NCBI GenBank assembly: GCA_028023455.1
Contig: JAQFVV010000353.1
Span: 551,001 to 615,000, forward strand
DNA: 64,000 nucleotides
Origin: Epiperipatus broadwayi
Taxonomy: Eukaryota > Onychophora > Udeonychophora > Euonychophora > Peripatidae
Direction: 5' to 3'
The position numbers were made by a program, and so were the translations under genes. Under the pieces are notes generated by a model. It worked only from the letters and a program-made list of their open reading frames with translations, was not told the origin of the DNA and searched no databases. This document shows positions 10,681 to 22,210 of the stretch, piece after piece. Each line of letters starts with the position of its first letter. Within the stretch, counting starts at the first letter, position 1.

Positions 10681-11466
10681 ATGGTGAGGATGCAACTCCA
10701 TCATAAGGCGAATGGTATGTTGTTGCATTCTATTCTATCCTTATACTATCAGAAATACCATACCCTGCTTTATAACTTAGTTTTAAAACATGGCAACTTT
10801 ATTACTTCAGAAGTAATACACCCAACTGACAAACCATCACCTCATAATAACTCTTGGCTTGATATTAGACTTCAGTATCTCAACCAATATCACATAACCA
10901 CCAATACCACTTTCAACTCCAAAATTTCTATATATGCACATCTGATTCTGTACCCAATCATCAACAGTATAAAACCATCCTTAGGGACCAACAATCACAA
11001 AATTACCTCATTTAAATTTCTTAAATTAGAACCCAAATTTCTTACCTTCTTAATTATAGTAAATCAAGATGCCATGCATACTAATCACTTTTTACACTTC
11101 AAGAGATATCTAAATAATATTGATCCAATATGTCTGCTCTGCAAAACACAAGAGGATACTTTTGATCATATTATTAAATCATGCCCTTGGCTGGTAGGCA
11201 TTAGATTGCTAATATCTCAAAGCTCGAGCATTGACTATTACAAAACTCTATCATTGAAAGACTCCTTACAAAATAGACAATTTCCTTTCATTAAACTTTC
11301 ATTGTTTTTAGTTCATACAATCGTGAGCATCCATTGCAAACTAATTTTCATCCTCCCGCCTCCATATCAGGACCTCATATTTATCAATCACCTTAATAAG
11401 TTAAAAAATAAAGACTTTATCCTGCCTTCAAAATTTCTCTATAATGAGATATGGAGACTCTTTTAA
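10681..11466 (+). pseudogene. Non-LTR retrotransposon, C-terminal zinc-knuckle region
   Basis: An open stretch of 261 codons is unusually long for this window. Residues about 130-170 read DAMHTNHFLHFKRYL, then ICLLCKTQEDTFDHIIKSCP. This C-x2-C-x(8)-H-x4-C pattern is the zinc-binding motif seen after the reverse transcriptase in many LINE proteins. The first Met is not a true start, because the region is an internal and C-terminal piece of a longer polyprotein whose RT is missing. The reading frame is open to a TAA at 11464-11466, so this segment has decayed little. The amino-acid bias differs from the 20-23 kb LINE, so the two are different families. The clade cannot be assigned. Confidence 0.75.
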
Positions 11467-12064
11467 ATACCAAAAATCACCTAAAATGTACACAATCACA
11501 GATGAAATTTGATACTAACATTTCCATTAAAAATTTTCCAGGTGATTAAATTAATAGCAGTCATTCCAATTTTAGTTACTATATTTTTATTGTTTACTTC
11601 TAATAAAGGTTGCAATATTTTCTGAAATTCCTTGTAAAACTAGTTTAAAAAGTTTTGAAAATAAGACATGTTCTGATGTTGACCCTTTAGCAATATTAGT
11701 CTTTTTAGTGTCATCATTTAATTTAATCCATGTTTTTGCATTTTAATAAATATTTATTCAGAATATGAAAACATTATGATGACTTAAAGGCTTAATCACA
11801 GTGGAAATACTTATAGAATTAAGTACATTTTAATAATCTACAAATCCAAATCATTGTGGCAATTCATAGTTATTGGTCCTTCCTATAACTTCTACCAAAA
11901 CAATTTTTAAATCCAGATTATTTTTTACTTGGTTTAAATCTAAAGTTAACTGTAGATGAATTGTAATTATCTTGATACAAATTTTATGTAGAACTGATAC
12001 AAAATTGGTAGATCTGTAATTTATAATAATTTATTTATTGTCTTTCTTAAATATCAATATTATA
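11467..12064. other. AT-rich spacer, possibly LINE 3' UTR
   Basis: The first few hundred bases after the stop at 11466 could be the 3' untranslated part of the LINE. No tail or target duplication is evident. Confidence 0.4.
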
Positions 12065-12179
12065 CTATTTACAACCTTCTTAAACACTTTAACAATACTG
12101 TTTTTTATATCAAAACTTTATTCTAAGAGTTTCAACTGTTCTGCAATCATTATCAGAGATACAATATCCAAATATATAA
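12065..12179 (-). repeat. Family F, left inverted arm
   Basis: About 115 bp are inverted relative to 12439-12556. Both arms share aaacactttaacaatactgt, ttatatcaaaactttattct and caatatccaaatatat. On the minus strand this arm reads ctgataatgattgcagaaca then gttgaaac, a decayed version of the hammerhead-like core in the right arm. Confidence 0.75.
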
Positions 12180-12438
12180 TTATACAATTAATACATTTTA
12201 TACACATATTCATATACATAATTAAATACACAAATAAAATATACATTTTAATCTGACCATTATAAATAATCATTTCCCTTTTTATTACTTTACTCTTAAT
12301 TAATTCTAACCACATTTATGTTATGTTACTTTATTTTATTTTTAAAAATTATTTATTATAATTATAATTTTAAAAACTAACTTTTTATTCTACTATTTAT
12401 TACCTATTATTGTCTTTATATTTATATTTATAATCAAC

Positions 12439-12556
12439 TTCTAATATATTTGGATATTGTAGATCTGATGATGACTGCAGGACAGTCGAAACTGTTAGAA
12501 TAAAGTTTTGATATAAAAAATAGTACTGTTAAAGTGTTTAAGAAAGTTGTAAATGA
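12439..12556 (+). repeat. Family F, right arm with hammerhead-like core
   Basis: The arm contains CTGATGA (12465-12471), a GACTG/CAGTC stem (12473-12477 with 12483-12487) and GAAA (12488-12491), followed by ctgtt. This is the order of a type I hammerhead ribozyme core, with one extra T before the stem. Arm plus core matches PLE terminal repeats in style, but no PLE coding sequence lies between the arms. Confidence 0.65.
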
Positions 12557-12604
12557 TATATATATATAAGTTGAAAACAATACATAAAAAAATGAAGAAG
12601 AAGG

Positions 12605-12975
12605 ACAAAAATATCAATATTACTATTGCATTTTTCCAATCATCAGATATATTTTTATCATTTAGATATTTGTTATATAGTTTGCCAATGATTTTTTTCT
12701 TTATGTTTTAAAATATCAATCATTTTTAGTTATTTTCTTTCTAAATTTGATTGTTTCTATTCAAATGATGGAATAATTGTAGCAGTTTCTTTATTTGTTT
12801 TTCATTATTATATAATTCTTTATAATACTCTTCCATGCATTTTATGATATCATCCCAATGTTTTGTAATAGTTCCATCTTTTTTTTTCACTGCCAAAACA
12901 ACTTTCCAATACCAAGATATTGTTTTATTCTTCAAATAGACTTTTACTGTATTCTACAGTTTTCCTAGTCAGTTC
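12605..12975 (-). pseudogene. RTE-type LINE, linker and first RT motifs (fragment 2)
   Basis: The minus strand encodes AVKKKDGTITKHWDDIIKC and MEEYYKELYN, the linker between endonuclease and reverse transcriptase in RTE-like LINEs. After a stop come GKLYNKYLNDKNISDDWKN and AIVILIF, the RT finger region. The same block recurs at about 17.24-17.31 kb in the larger RTE copy. It breaks off at about 12605, next to family F. It is non-functional. The sequence upstream of it (to about 13200) may be more of the same element but is too decayed to claim. Confidence 0.8.
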
Positions 12976-14403
12976 ATAGTCATATTTTTATATCATTATT
13001 AACTTTTAATACTATTTTTTAGAACCCTATATATTCAATTATTCTCAAAAGATTATTTTTGAATATTTTCTCATTTCTTCATAATAACTGTTGAAAATTT
13101 TCTGATGAATTGCTGTTTTTTGTGCCAATTATATTTGCTGCAGTTTTTAATAAAATATTAGCTATTTTCACATTGATCCCAATTATATAATAGACTGAAT
13201 CTCTGCTCTTATTATATGTAAAATAAAAGAAACTATAATAGAAAATTTATTTATTTGCAAGATAAATATTAAGTTACTCTTTATAATAGGTTCTTATATA
13301 TAAAACAATTAAATTACATTTATTACTCTCTATAATTTAATTAAATCTTGAATGCTCTATCACTACAATGCCATAAAATAACAATCGATAAATTTATAAT
13401 ATATATGTTTGTCAAAGGAAATGATTACATTAATGAATGAGAATATCAAGATTTATTTAATGACCACATAATAGAAAATGGTAAGCATATTCCATTGCTT
13501 GTTACAAATACCCCATTGGTGTCATAAAAGGGTGTTATTGCTGGTCATTTTTTTAACTATCTTCTAACATAAAAATGGACACTTTTGTTACCACATTCAT
13601 TAATGATAAATATTTGTTTCCTATGACCAGGCACTTCTTTATTGTTCTACATTCAAGTAAATAATATTTTACTGGCTGTAGTATTAATTGCAATATTTTA
13701 AGGCTTGCGTATATATGATTCATTTGCAGCACTTAACATGCAAAACTTATGTTTATCATTTCCAACATTTTTGCTATTATTTTAGGTATGCATATCATCT
13801 AGACTCTAATTGGACTAAATAAATTTAAAAATTTTCTAACCTAACTATAATATTTATAGATAAATGTATCTAGAGATAGATAAGGATGGAAAACCCATAT
13901 TAAGTGACAGTCATCTGGAAATCAATCAATCCTGATTAATACTACTTTCTCCGTCATTATAGAGAAGCTCATATCTTGCAGTAGCTTATTCAAAAACTGT
14001 ATTTATCTTTTTATAATTACATATATATATATATCAGTTATCTCGTAAATTCGTGAATAATTAATCATGTCAATATTAGTTATAGAATATAGCTGATTTT
14101 ATTTCTGGCAACTGATGAATTTTAAAATTAGTTCAGAGTTTTGAATAATCATAAATAACCAATCTATTTAGTCATTGTTATTGATTAATAAATGGTTTTG
14201 TAGTGATTTTGAGCAAACTAATGTTATGTTTAAGAATCACCATTCTTTATTATTAGAATCAAAAGAAGGTACTTTGAATAGTGCACTGTCTTTGGAATTA
14301 TTTACTAGATCAAGCAGGAAGTATTAATATTTACTCAGTTGCTTTTAGAAATAAATATAAAGGATTGTTTATGTTATCAAATGAATTATTAAACAAAACA
14401 TAT
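12976..14403. other. AT-rich spacer
   Basis: No gene or repeat of known type is seen. The stretch 13430-13640 is slightly less AT-rich (ttgcttgttacaaataccccattgg and neighbours) but shows no frame or symmetry. Confidence 0.5.
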
Positions 14404-14519
14404 TAAAATACCAGCTTAAGAGTTTTATACTTTAAAATACTATTTCAAGGATATTATATTCTAAAATACTAACCTAAAGGTCTCACTTTCTAAAATACTA
14501 GTTAAAGGTTCCAAGCTTT
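14404..14519. repeat. 29-bp minisatellite, four units
   Basis: Units begin with taaaatac at 14404, 14433, 14462 and 14491, an exact 29-bp period. Each contains a diverged aag-rich middle. The units differ at many positions, so the array is old or evolving slowly. Confidence 0.8.
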
Positions 14520-16545
14520 GACAAGGTCAAACCTGTCTGCTAGAAACGTTTTTTTCACTTCCTCCAAATTACTTTAAATAATTTGTCACAAAAAAAGATG
14601 GAAATATATAAAAGGAAAATTTAATATATATATATGCAATTTCAATAATAATTCAAACATATTCTTTTTGCTTCTGTACAAAACAATTCTTTTCCAATAT
14701 TGTCCAAATTTAAACTTTTACATATTTCACTTTAGATTCCTTTATAAATTACTCTTATATCATATTTAAATGTAATTAATATTTATGAATTTTAATTTAC
14801 AGAAAAATCTTCCCTGAAATATGTCTTAATGGCTATGCTATTTCTGAGATCGTTTCGTAAGAAAATTAAAGTAACTTTCTTCTCATTCGATAGCTTGAGA
14901 GAAACTAACACTATTGCGTTATACAGTCTGTGTTAAGCATAATTATTGCCGTAATGTCTATTCATATTTAAATAATAACTTATTCTATTGATAATAAATA
15001 TTACCATAGTTGTAATTATAAATTTATTAAATACCATAGTTGGTAACTTATTTCACATCAGCGCAAAATGGCGCTGCACTCGCAAATACTATCCCTAATG
15101 ATATCACATCCCAAAATCTTTAAATAAAATATTTTTAGATTGCTCTGATAGGATGATTTTTTAATAATTTATAAATTGTATCAGAATATAAAAATATTAA
15201 ACTAAGTTCCCATGATGCTTTGAAAACAGATAAATTCAGACTTAAAAAATAAATAAAAATTATATTAAAAAATCAACAACCAATAAATCTTAAAAATACA
15301 TATGGATTGGATTAATAAAAAATGAAGTCATAACTGGTCAAAGAAGAGTAAACAAATAAATAAAACGGAAGAAAAAATTGCATGGAAAATTAAAGAATTT
15401 TTTTTTGACTGATCACAGTTATGAAACAGATACATATATTTACTTTAAAAAAGCCTACAAAGCTAGATAAATCCCCCCCCCCCATTATTATGTGGATATC
15501 AATAATAAATATATAGAGAATGAATATGTAATATTGAATTTATAAAGAAAAAATAGAAATGTAATAAATTGTAGATTAAACATATATATATATATAATTG
15601 AAATATAAGAATGGAATGGTAGAATACTCATTAAAGATAACGAAATGGCTTTTTGCTAGGAATTTGTTCTGATCTGCTAATTTAAAAATAAAACATTAAA
15701 AACTGTTACATTTTCATATACCATTGTCAAATTCCCTCCATTCACAACTTTGATGACATCCATTTCAGATAAATACACTAATGATTACTAATCATTTTCG
15801 AAACTAGAGATTATCTCTAGCACAGATATAAACTTTAAACCTCAGTTAAAGATTAATATATCTGATTTTTTAATTTTACACACACACGGAGTTAGTCACC
15901 TTTCTCTGTCCCGCATGTAATATCTTTATAGATATAATAAACATCTCCATACTTCCTGGCTAACACCAAGCTAATATTGCAAGAAAATAAAACAATTATG
16001 TATTGCTAAAATGCTCTTAATTTAGAATTTATAAATGCCAAAAGTGAGAAGAAATTAGCTATTAAAAAAAGATCGCCTAAAATGAATATGCATTATTTTA
16101 ATTAAGCCTTAAAGTAAAAATATTTATATGATTATTTGTTCTGGAAATCTTTTAATATTTAAACTAAGTGACAAAATGGACAGAACCTTTTCATTCATTA
16201 ATTAAACTCAAGCAAAGAATCCATACAAAAATTTTAGTTTTTAAATCTATCACTTTATTATAGTGCTTAAGACATCCACAATTTAAATTTAATAGAAGCA
16301 ATGATATTTGCTAAAGAACAAAGAAAATGAAAAAAAGTATTTAACTTAAGTAAGAATCAAGGATGTGCATTATTAGTCAAATCAACTGATTAAATACATA
16401 TACTAGAATTGGTGACTGATTGAAAAATGAAAGTGTTGTAGGTAAATTTGATTATAGTGATAGAAATGATCAAAGAAATATACTTGCGGAGTTTGCAAAA
16501 AAAGAAAAACTATAGATTATGATTTTTTTTCTTTCAGAAAAAATG
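14520..16545. other. AT-rich spacer with a few GC-richer islands
   Basis: There is a C-run of 11 at 15473-15483. A small CpG-containing patch at about 15058-15090 includes aaaatggcgctgc. A second patch lies at 15884-15935 (cacacacggagttagtcacc onward). None has a frame or RNA fold I can support. Confidence 0.5.
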
Positions 16546-16555
16546 CTAAACAGAA

Positions 16556-16695
16556 ATAGACATGGAAACATCCAAATAATGGTACAGCAGATATGTTCTA
16601 TATTTTGACTAACAGAAAATATGTAATTCAAGAAAGTAAAGTTCTTAATAAATTCAGTACAGGAAGTGATCATTGATTAATGACCTGTAAAATAA
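16556..16695 (+). pseudogene. RTE LINE endonuclease C-terminus
   Basis: Translation gives TWKHPNNGTADMFYILTNRK, then a KVLNKFSTGSDH stretch. The TW-K-P and SDH motifs are the end of the APE-type endonuclease that nicks DNA for target-primed reverse transcription. One stop replaces the Arg usually found after SDH. Confidence 0.8.
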
Positions 16696-17189
16696 GTGTT
16701 AATGTAAAACTAGAGAGGTAAAAATTATTAAGAAAGCAGTATTCTCAATTTACATTCCTATCCTTCATAAAGATCCTAATAAATTTAAATTAAAACTTGC
16801 AAATTGTTTTCAATATTAACAGATTTTGAAACACAATTGAATAAAATCAATAGAAAAAGGAGCAATTTTCCAGTAAATTTTTTTCTACCGAGACAAGATA
16901 ATGGATGAACAAATGAAGGAATAGAAAAAATATATAAAAATGATCCATTAAAAAAATATATATCAAGTATGATGCAAAAAAGTGTTAATAATGTCTTAGG
17001 AGAATATAATTGTAAATTATCAAGGAAATCTATTGTAGAGAATAAAAGTTTCAAAAGTGTAAAACAATATATTGGAATTGGACGAAAATACATTTTTGTA
17101 ATAGGAAGAAAATGTTTAAATTAAATGAAAAAGTGAGACTTGCAATTTAGTCTATAAAAAGATCACAGTAATAATGGAATTATAAACAT

Positions 17190-18110
17190 TATCTTAAAAG
17201 AAGCAGATATAGAAATAAAATAAAAAAATGTTGATAAAGTTATTTATCAAATGCCTAAATAGTAAAGATATACCAGATGATTGGAAGAATGCAGTAATAA
17301 TTTTGATATTTAAAAAAGGTGATAAGAAGCTATCAAAAATTGCATACCAGTTTTTTATCAGTTCTACATAAAATTTTTACCAAATAATTACAACTTATCT
17401 ACAGTGAATTTTGACTTTCAACCAACTAAAAGAACAAGTATGGATTAATAGTGATTTTAATACAGTGGCTCACATCCCAGTATTTAGAGAAGTTATAGAA
17501 GTATTTTGTTGATGTTATGGATTTGTGGAATGTAAAAGGGCATTTGATTCTATAAGCATTTCTTCAGTAATTAAAGCATTGAATCATCAAAATATAGAAC
17601 CAAGATATTGTCATATTAAACAATTCAAAACAAAGCAAAACTCCATATAGTAGTGCCATGTTGTGCTAACAAGAGCAATCAATGGATGCCAGAAGGCTTG
17701 TGCATAAAATCCCTATTTAGTGCCTACTCATCCAATATCCCCAGACTAGTTTCTTTGTTTTGAATTGTTTAATAACAATTATATGCTAGTATAAGATAGT
17801 GATCATGTGATATTGTCATATTCTAAAGAATATTTATAAAAATGCAACAACCTCAATTTTATTACATAATAATATTACAAAGATTAACATTGAGAAGATG
17901 TGTAGCAGAGAACTCTATATCTCCAAAACATTTTACAGAAGTTTTAAAACAATTTGTGAGTAAGGAATTAAATATAAATAGTAATTATTTAAGTTATCTA
18001 GTTGTTTTATATGATGTAATTGTTTCTGCAAGTAATGACTTCAGAGTTTCAAAAGTGTCAGATGAATGTAAAAAAGTGGGAGTAAATACAAATGATTAAA
18101 GTAATGTTCA
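17190..18110 (+). pseudogene. RTE LINE reverse transcriptase domain
   Basis: The finger motif IPDDWKNAVIILIFKKGDKK is at about 17268-17330. Palm motif A, FVECKRAFDSISISS, is at about 17522-17566, with the catalytic Asp in AFDS. After the D insertion the frame resumes with LKNIYKNATT and, one frame over, ENSISPKHFTEVLKQF. This corresponds to the RQGDTISPKLF motif. The FADD-equivalent reads as LYDVIVSAS, so the catalytic Asp pair is lost. It has several stops and at least two frameshifts and is non-functional. Confidence 0.85.
17618..17808 (+). mobile_element. Family D insertion inside the RTE reverse transcriptase
   Basis: The insertion carries the D block agagcaatcaatggatgcca followed by gaaggcttgtgcataaaat, plus the D tail attatatgctagtataaga. 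It is flanked by gatattgtcatatt at 17604-17617 and again at 17809-17822, a 14-bp duplication. Removing the insert plus one copy rejoins the RT reading frame (EPRYCHI to LKNIYKNA). Inside, aaacaattcaaaacaaag (17618-17635) and its inverted copy (17753-17770) form an 18-bp perfect stem. Confidence 0.85.
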
Positions 18111-18765
18111 ATGAAACTTCTCAAAAGAAGAAAAAGAATTGATAATGATGAATAAGAAGTTAACAATTATGAATATCTTAATCAAGTTATTAATGCAACT
18201 GGAAGTATAATGGATGAAATTAATCATAGAATAATGGATGGAGTGCTTTTGGTAGAAATAGCTTAGTATTAAAAGGAAATATGCCTATGTATTTGAAAAG
18301 GATGATTTTAAATAAATGTGTTTTACCAGTTCTTACTTATAGAGATGAGACTTAGACACTTAAAAGAAAAGCAATACAGAAACTTCAGACTACTCAGTGA
18401 AGAATAAAATGATATATATTGTACTAGGAGAAGCAAGAAGGAATTAAAAATGAAATACAATGGTGAGAGAATAAATAGATGTTACTGACATTATTATAAC
18501 AATTAAAGGGCAAAAATAGAGCTGGGATAAACATTTTCCTGGAAAATATGATAATAGATGAACAACTGAAATTATAAACTGGATCCTAAGATATTGTAAA
18601 AGACTTAGAAAGATCACATATGAGATGAATGGATGAAATAAGGAAGTTTCTTAGTGTGGTGTGGATAAGGGAGGCTAGAAATCATAGAAACTGGATTAAA
18701 CTTGGAGAGATTTTCATTCTGCACTGAATCAATAATAGTTGAAAATTTTATGGTAATGAATTACA
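18110..18765 (+). pseudogene. RTE LINE C-terminal tail
   Basis: The plus strand gives GNMPMYLKRMILNKCVLPVL, then TYRDET and KRKAIQKLQTTQ, matching the post-RT region with the VLPVLTYG-ETW motif of RTE proteins. A diverged KGKNRAGINIFLENMIIDEQ stretch equals the WAGHIARR region of other copies, and NHRNWIKLGE lies near the end. Stops are frequent. Confidence 0.8.
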
Positions 18766-18990
18766 TATGATCATGATTTGATCTTACACATATTCAATAA
18801 TAGAGCTGCTTGAAATGTCATGAAAATGAAGAATTATATTTTAAAAGAGATTAACTATATTTATTTTGGTTCACTTAGATTTGATAAATATAACAAGTTT
18901 ATTACTGTAATAGTTTGAAATGATTTTTGTATATGCAAATCTGCATAAAATTTAAATATTTTAATAACATGGCTAATATGATGAATAAAT
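18766..18990. other. AT-rich spacer
   Basis: This is a short gap between the LINE end and the C SINE target duplication. Nothing is seen in it. Confidence 0.5.
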
Positions 18991-19005
18991 AAATGACACT
19001 ATTTT

Positions 19006-19113
19006 TTCCATATGTCATAGCATTGGCCAGGAGGCGAACCCGCAACAACTGTCTGCAAGCAACTTCTTGCTTGCAAGGCGGCTGCGCTGTCCTCTTGGCT
19101 AACAACGCTTGAC
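19006..19113 (-). mobile_element. tRNA-derived SINE, family C, copy 2
   Basis: The minus strand runs from gtcaagcgttgttagccaag to a box B gcgggttcgcctcctggcc, ends catgctatgacatatgg and has an A-rich tail. A 15-bp target duplication, aaat(g/a)acactatttt, flanks it at 18991-19005 and 19114-19128. This shows insertion by target-primed reverse transcription. Confidence 0.9.
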
Positions 19114-19128
19114 AAATAACACTATTTT

Positions 19129-20102
19129 GATCACATGTTAAATAGAATAAAGGGGAATAAAAAACTATACTTGATGATAGTAGTATTGAGAACATGTCTG
19201 AGATTTTTCAGAAGTGCCCTAATGAATATCCTTAAGCAATATTTATAAGTCTATTAGACACTTATCAGCTCAAGGATGGTGTTTTATAGGCCACCTTATA
19301 TGCATATAATTTATTAAGTTATTTATGTGGCACTGATTTCCTGAGCTACTAATCGTACAGTTATTTTTAATGGAATGATTTGATACTTAGATAAAATCTT
19401 TTGATTATTAAGCTATGTATAGATAGATATATTCCAAAATTTCAACCATGTATATATAGATATTACTAATAGGTTGGAAATTATGATGTTTGTTTTAATG
19501 AACTTTCTTTTCAAATTCTAAAAAAATAATATCCCATGCTTGGCAATATAGTGAATTAAAAAGTAAAAACTACATATTTTTATGTTTTTTTAAACTGAAT
19601 TTTTGAAATGCTTGACTTCTGAAATAGAATGAAAGCATTTTGATAATTCAGTAAAAATATAATTTAAAAGTTTTTATATGAGTAGTTTATTTTTATTTTT
19701 ATTTATAATGTGGTCTTTATTTATTATGTTTAGTGTGATTGTGATATTTCTTATTTAATATATATGTTGAATAGAAAACAACTAAAGTTGCTAATGATTG
19801 AACTTATAAGAAAGTAATTTAATGATAATAATAATTTGTTGTATTTTATATGCATATAGAATGCTAAATTTTTACTATATATATATTTAGTTTAGAAATT
19901 TAAAATTAAATAATGAGAGATAAATCTCTACCTAAAATATGGTTTCATGAATATATATGGTAATTTACTTATAACATTTTTAATGTAATAGACCCAGGAC
20001 ATCACAGTAATAAATTAAAAGAACTAAAGGATAATCAAAGATGAAGAAAGGTAATAAAACTAAAAATGTAACAATGACCTTATTTACAGCAAGTGCATAC
20101 AA
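19129..20102. other. AT-rich spacer
   Basis: It may include the 5' untranslated region of the following LINE near its right end (from about 19980). No other signal is seen. Confidence 0.5.
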
Positions 20103-20610
20103 TTGTACATTTGGATTTTGGAAAGCATTGAGGAATTGTATAATTATTTGTACCAAAATGTTAAATGTCAAGAGCATTTGTGGTTTGAAATAAGGTTGGG
20201 TAGACAAGAATGGATGGTGGCTGTAGTGTATATAGCCACTGGAGATAGTCTAACTGTAATGGAGTGGAACAGTAGAATATATGAATGCCTAGTTAAGGAT
20301 ATACAGAGTTTTAAAGAAAAGGGGAAGAGAATAATAGTTATAGGGGATATGAATGGGCATATTGAAGAAATTGATGATGTAGATAATAAGAATGGTCAGT
20401 TTGTGAAGGAATTTTGTCAAAGAGTAAATTTGAGCATTGGGAATTTATCAAATATTTACGAGGGACAATACACATGGTCTAGGAATAATATATTTCACAC
20501 AATAGATTATGTATTGGTAGAGAAAGAGGGAATGAATAAAATATGGAAAATTAAGGTGTGAGATAATGAAGAGAGAGTATGTAATAGTGATCATAACTTA
20601 TTGTAATAGA
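20103..20610 (+). pseudogene. LINE APE-type endonuclease domain (partial)
   Basis: The open stretch carries RIIVIGDMNGHIEE, the GD-N-H motif with active-site Asp and Asn, then GQYTWSRNNIFHTIDYVLV, containing the TW-R and IDY motifs. After a stop at 20561 another frame gives CNSDHNLL, the catalytic SDH. This enzyme nicks target DNA to prime reverse transcription. The first third of a full endonuclease is missing. The Met at 20103 is not a trusted start. Confidence 0.85.
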
Positions 20611-20611
20611 A

Positions 20612-21252
20612 ATGGTTAGTAATGTGATGGAGGATAGATATAAAGGTAGAAACAATAGTGAAAGATATGGATGTAAAGTGAATGATAAGAATAAGTCGGA
20701 AGAGTATAAGATAAAAGTTGAAGAAACCATGGAACAGTTGGTTGGGGATGATTATAAGGACTGGTGTGGTGAAATAGAAAAAGTGGCAAATAGGGTTTTA
20801 GTTGAAAATATGCAGAAGAATAAAAGTAATAAAAAATGAGAGTTAGTAAAAGTGTAAAAGAGAGGAAATAAGCATGCAGAGAATATAAGTGTGCTATTAA
20901 GAACAAAGAGAGTGAAAATGATATTAATGTTAAATGGGGAAAGTACTTAGAAAAGAAGAAATTGGCTAAAATGGATAATTATAGATGGAGGATGAAGGTG
21001 AATAGTAAATTGTTGGAGGATATTAATAAAAGTGGAAGAGATGGGAATAAAAAAATTTGGAGTTACATTAAAAGGAGAAATGTAGGAGAAAGAGAGATAG
21101 TATTAATAGATGATGAGGGAATAGAGTGTAGCTCTAGAGAAGAGTTAGAGAGAATCTTAAATAGATATGTAATGGATATAGAAAAGATGTTAGATGTGAA
21201 GGACTTAGGGATAGAAAACATGAAAGCATTTAGTTCACAAAAAATGAACTGA
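20612..21252 (+). pseudogene. LINE linker between endonuclease and RT
   Basis: The region is charged and rich in Lys, Glu and Asn, in two open pieces (20612-20839 and 20962-21252). NKKIWSYIKRRNVGER and a later IEKMLDVKDL stretch match the position and style of the linker in other LINE proteins. It has no named domain. Stops between the pieces show decay. Confidence 0.7.
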
Positions 21253-21254
21253 AT

Positions 21255-22210
21255 GAGGCAGGGAAGAGATTGAAAAATGGAAAGGTCAGAGGTTTAGATG
21301 GATGGGCAACAGAGATGGTAATGAATTTTGGGCATAGAGCAAAAGCAAAGTTATTATCATGTTTTAATAAGATGGCACAGAAGAGAGTTTTTCCGGGTAG
21401 TGGGAGTAATACAAGAATAAGATTATTATTTAAAGGAAAGGGTAAGGATCATAGAAAGTTAAATAATTATAGACCGATAGTGGTAACATCAGTTTTATAT
21501 AAAGTTTTCTCATATATGGTAGATGGAAGAGTTGTAAAAATGGATGGAAGAGAATAATGTAGTGGAGGAAATGCAAGGAGGTTTTAGGTCAGATAGGCAT
21601 ATAGGAGATAGTTTGTTTGTAGTTACACAACTTATGGAGATGAGTAGGAATTCATGTAAATCATTATATATGAGTTTTATAGATATAGACAAAGCATATG
21701 ATAGAGTAAATAGAAATAGATTATGGGTAAGGTTAGCAAATTTGGGAATGGATGAAGCTTTAGTAAATATTATTAAGAAATTATATGAAAATAATTATTA
21801 TACTTACCAATTAGGGGATATAGAATCAGTTAAAGTTAAAAATGGGGTGGGATTAAGGCAAGGATGCCCTATGTTACCTATTTTGTTTTTGTTGTATTTG
21901 AGTTAAATGGTGAAAGCAATAGAAAGACGAGGAAGAGGAATAGAGATAGCGTTAATAAGTGGCAAGGGAGTATATACTTTGTCGGGTCTTTTTTTTGTGG
22001 ATGATATCTTTTTGTGTGCAGAAAGAAGAGAAGTTATGGAAATTATGTTGAGGACATGAGCAAGGGTGGGTAAAGAGATGGAGATTAAATTTAGTGAAGA
22101 ATCAAATATAATGACAGTTAATATTGGGTAAAGAGAAGATGTAGAATTTTCATTGGGGGATATAAAGGTAAGTGTTGTGGATAGATATAGGTATTCGGGA
22201 ATCATCTTAT
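21255..22210 (+). pseudogene. LINE reverse transcriptase domain
   Basis: The motifs are in order. KNGKVRGLDGWATEMV comes first. FKGKGKDHRKLNNYRPIVV is the NYRPI finger motif. A frameshift at about 21544 follows. Then come MQGGFRSDRHIGDSLFVV and FIDIDKAYDRVNR (palm A, catalytic Asp), GVGLRQGCPMLPILF (motif B), and after a stop at 21904 the palm C stretch LFFVDDIFLCAERRE, which keeps the catalytic Asp pair. So the active residues survive although the frame is broken. The domain copies LINE RNA into DNA at the nicked target. Confidence 0.9.

Larger units (their letters stand above)
16546..18765 (+). mobile_element. RTE-type LINE, most complete copy (fragment 3)
   Basis: The blocks appear in the correct RTE order on the plus strand: endonuclease end, RT fingers, RT palm, RT thumb and C-terminal tail. 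It is broken by stops, frameshifts and one later insertion (family D at 17618-17808). The 5' end of the endonuclease is missing or unrecognisable. No target duplication was found. RTE elements have a single ORF with an APE endonuclease and a reverse transcriptase and commonly supply the machinery for SINEs. Confidence 0.85.

Noticed and set aside
10681-11466. A 261-codon host gene with its own start
   Set aside because: The Cys/His pattern is that of a LINE C-terminus, upstream sequence of the same style continues in another frame, and no promoter or intron signals support a host gene.
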